Position numbers and translations under genes: made by a program
Shown: in pieces, positions 14,168 through 15,166 of the stretch
Layout: every line of letters begins with the position of its first letter
Numbering within the stretch: the first letter of the stretch is position 1
The notes under the pieces: model-generated
What the model was told of the DNA's origin: nothing
What the model saw: only the letters and a program-made list of their open reading frames with translations
Database searches by the model: none
From: Paracoccaceae bacterium
GTDB taxonomy: Bacteria; Pseudomonadota; Alphaproteobacteria; Rhodobacterales; Rhodobacteraceae
Length of the DNA stretch: 15,166 bases
Direction: 5' to 3'
NCBI GenBank assembly: GCA_016764835.1
Contig: JAESRD010000183.1
Location: forward strand, 1-15,166

Positions 14168-15166
14168 TGGACGGAACTGTCTTAGTTGCCGATGATGACC
14201 GGACGATCCGCACGGTGCTGACCCAAGCGCTGACCCGCGCTGGTTGCAAAGTTCATGCCACATCATCACTGGTGACGCTGATGCGCTGGGTTGAGGAAGG
14301 CAAGGGTGATCTGGTTATTTCAGACGTGGTCATGCCCGACGGTAACGGGCTGGAGCAGCTGCCCAAAATCGCCGCGGCACGGCCCGGCCTGCCGGTTATT
14401 GTGATCTCTGCGCAGAACACGATTATGACGGCGATTCAGGCGGCCGAGGCCGATGCCTATGATTATTTGCCAAAACCGTTTGATCTGCCCGATCTGATGA
14501 AACGCGCGGCGCGGGCACTGGAAATAAAGCACCGTTTGCCATCGGCGCGCAGCAGATCTGCCCCGCCCGAAGACAGTGACCTGCCGCTGGTTGGCCGCAC
14601 ACCGAGCATGCAGGCGCTTTACCGGCTGGTGGCACGGGTGATGAACACCCAGTTGCCAATTTTGGTAACCGGCGAAAGCGGCACCGGAAAATCGCTGATT
14701 GCCCGCGCTATACACGACTTTTCTGACCGGCGTAGTCTGCCCTATATTACCGTCAGCAATGCCGATCTTGACGGGGTTGATGGGCCATCAAGCATTGTTG
14801 CCCGCGCCCGTTCTGGCTCACTATTATTCGATGAGATCTGTGATTTCTCATCACAGAACCAAGGCCGGATTGTGCGGCTGCTCGACCAGCTTGGTGAAAA
14901 CGCACCGCGTGTTATGGCCACGACCCAGATTGACCTGCGCGCGCGGATTGAGGCCGGCACATTTCGTGAAGACCTGTTCTACCGGCTGAGTGGCGTGACC
15001 ATTGCTGTGCCGTCGCTGCGTGAACGGGTCGATGATATCGCCCTTTTGTCGACGCATTTCTTGCTCAGGGCTGAGCGCGATGGCGGGCCGCGGCGTCAGC
15101 TATCGACCACGGCCGCCGAAATGGTGCGCAACTATTTGCGCCAGATTATCCGGGTTTTGGTGCATC
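14167..15166 (+). CDS. ntrC: Nitrogen regulator NtrC lacking GAFTGA, 3' end outside window
   Basis: This is open from the ATG at 14167 (GGAG seven bases upstream, overlapping the ntrB TAA) to the window end, 333 residues. The receiver domain (1-120) has the acidic pair Asp10/Asp11, phosphoacceptor Asp53 in [12 protein letters not shown], and Lys103 in LPKPFDL. The AAA+ domain has Walker A GESGTGKS (169-176), Walker B LLFDE (219-223), the ATTQ sensor I region and FREDLFYRL with the arginine finger. Between Walker A and B the sequence runs from [11 protein letters not shown] straight to GSLLFDE: the ESELFGHERGAFTGA region of sigma-54 activators is missing, with Walker A to B about 18 residues shorter than usual. 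This is the known form of R. capsulatus NtrC, which activates the sigma-70 polymerase. The last residues read [12 protein letters not shown] where a WPGNVREL-type segment is expected. The DNA-binding C-terminus is beyond the window. Confidence 0.93.
   Translation, partial: MDGTVLVADDDRTIRTVLTQALTRAGCKVHATSSLVTLMRWVEEGKGDLVISDVVMPDGNGLEQLPKIAAARPGLPVIVISAQNTIMTAIQAAEADAYDYLPKPFDLPDLMKRAARALEIKHRLPSARSRSAPPEDSDLPLVGRTPSMQALYRLVARVMNTQLPILVTGESGTGKSLIARAIHDFSDRRSLPYITVSNADLDGVDGPSSIVARARSGSLLFDEICDFSSQNQGRIVRLLDQLGENAPRVMATTQIDLRARIEAGTFREDLFYRLSGVTIAVPSLRERVDDIALLSTHFLLRAERDGGPRRQLSTTAAEMVRNYLRQIIRVLVH

Overview
The window reads as a chromosomal segment of an alphaproteobacterium of the Rhodobacterales (Roseobacter/Rhodobacter type). 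The evidence is the gene content and order: bamA-ompH-fabZ-lpxA-lpxI-lpxB, with LpxI rather than LpxH; a fused ispDF; and a dusB(nifR3)-ntrB-ntrC operon whose NtrC lacks the GAFTGA loop, as in Rhodobacter capsulatus. Assignment to a genus is not possible from the sequence alone. Coding density is very high: no gap reaches 300 bases, and most genes within an operon overlap by 1-4 bases (TGATG, ATGA, TTGA, TAATG). No tRNA, rRNA, CRISPR array, insertion sequence or phage gene was seen.

Layout. (1) Bases 1-4531, + strand: the 3' end of bamA, an OmpH/Skp-like chaperone, then fabZ, lpxA, lpxI and lpxB. Together these insert outer-membrane proteins and start lipid A synthesis. (2) Bases 4666-6091, - strand: a class II cytochrome c' followed by a membrane-anchored diheme cytochrome c, divergent from a LysR-type regulator (6211-7086, +). 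(3) Bases 7087-7793, - strand: hpt (purine salvage), overlapped at its end by a 55-residue membrane protein gene. (4) Bases 7865-9373, + strand: a secreted Sel1-repeat protein and a Coq10/RatA-family START protein. (5) Bases 9356-11851, - strand: ispDF-pgpA-cinA-VOC, every junction an ATGA overlap, covering isoprenoid precursor synthesis, phosphatidylglycerol synthesis and nucleotide repair. (6) Bases 12072-15166, + strand: dusB-ntrB-ntrC, the last cut by the window end, for tRNA dihydrouridine modification and nitrogen control.

Most of this is ordinary core genome. The points most worth a second look are: the GAFTGA-less NtrC, predicted to work with the housekeeping sigma factor rather than sigma-54; an unusual run of residues where NtrC should carry its WPGN segment, right at the window edge; the short membrane protein gene after hpt; the diheme cytochrome, whose first heme seems to lack its usual methionine ligand; a perfect hairpin between the two cytochrome genes; a 15-bp tandem duplication that includes the fabZ start codon; and three well-supported non-ATG starts. 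I found no clear undescribed defence, mobile or biosynthetic system.
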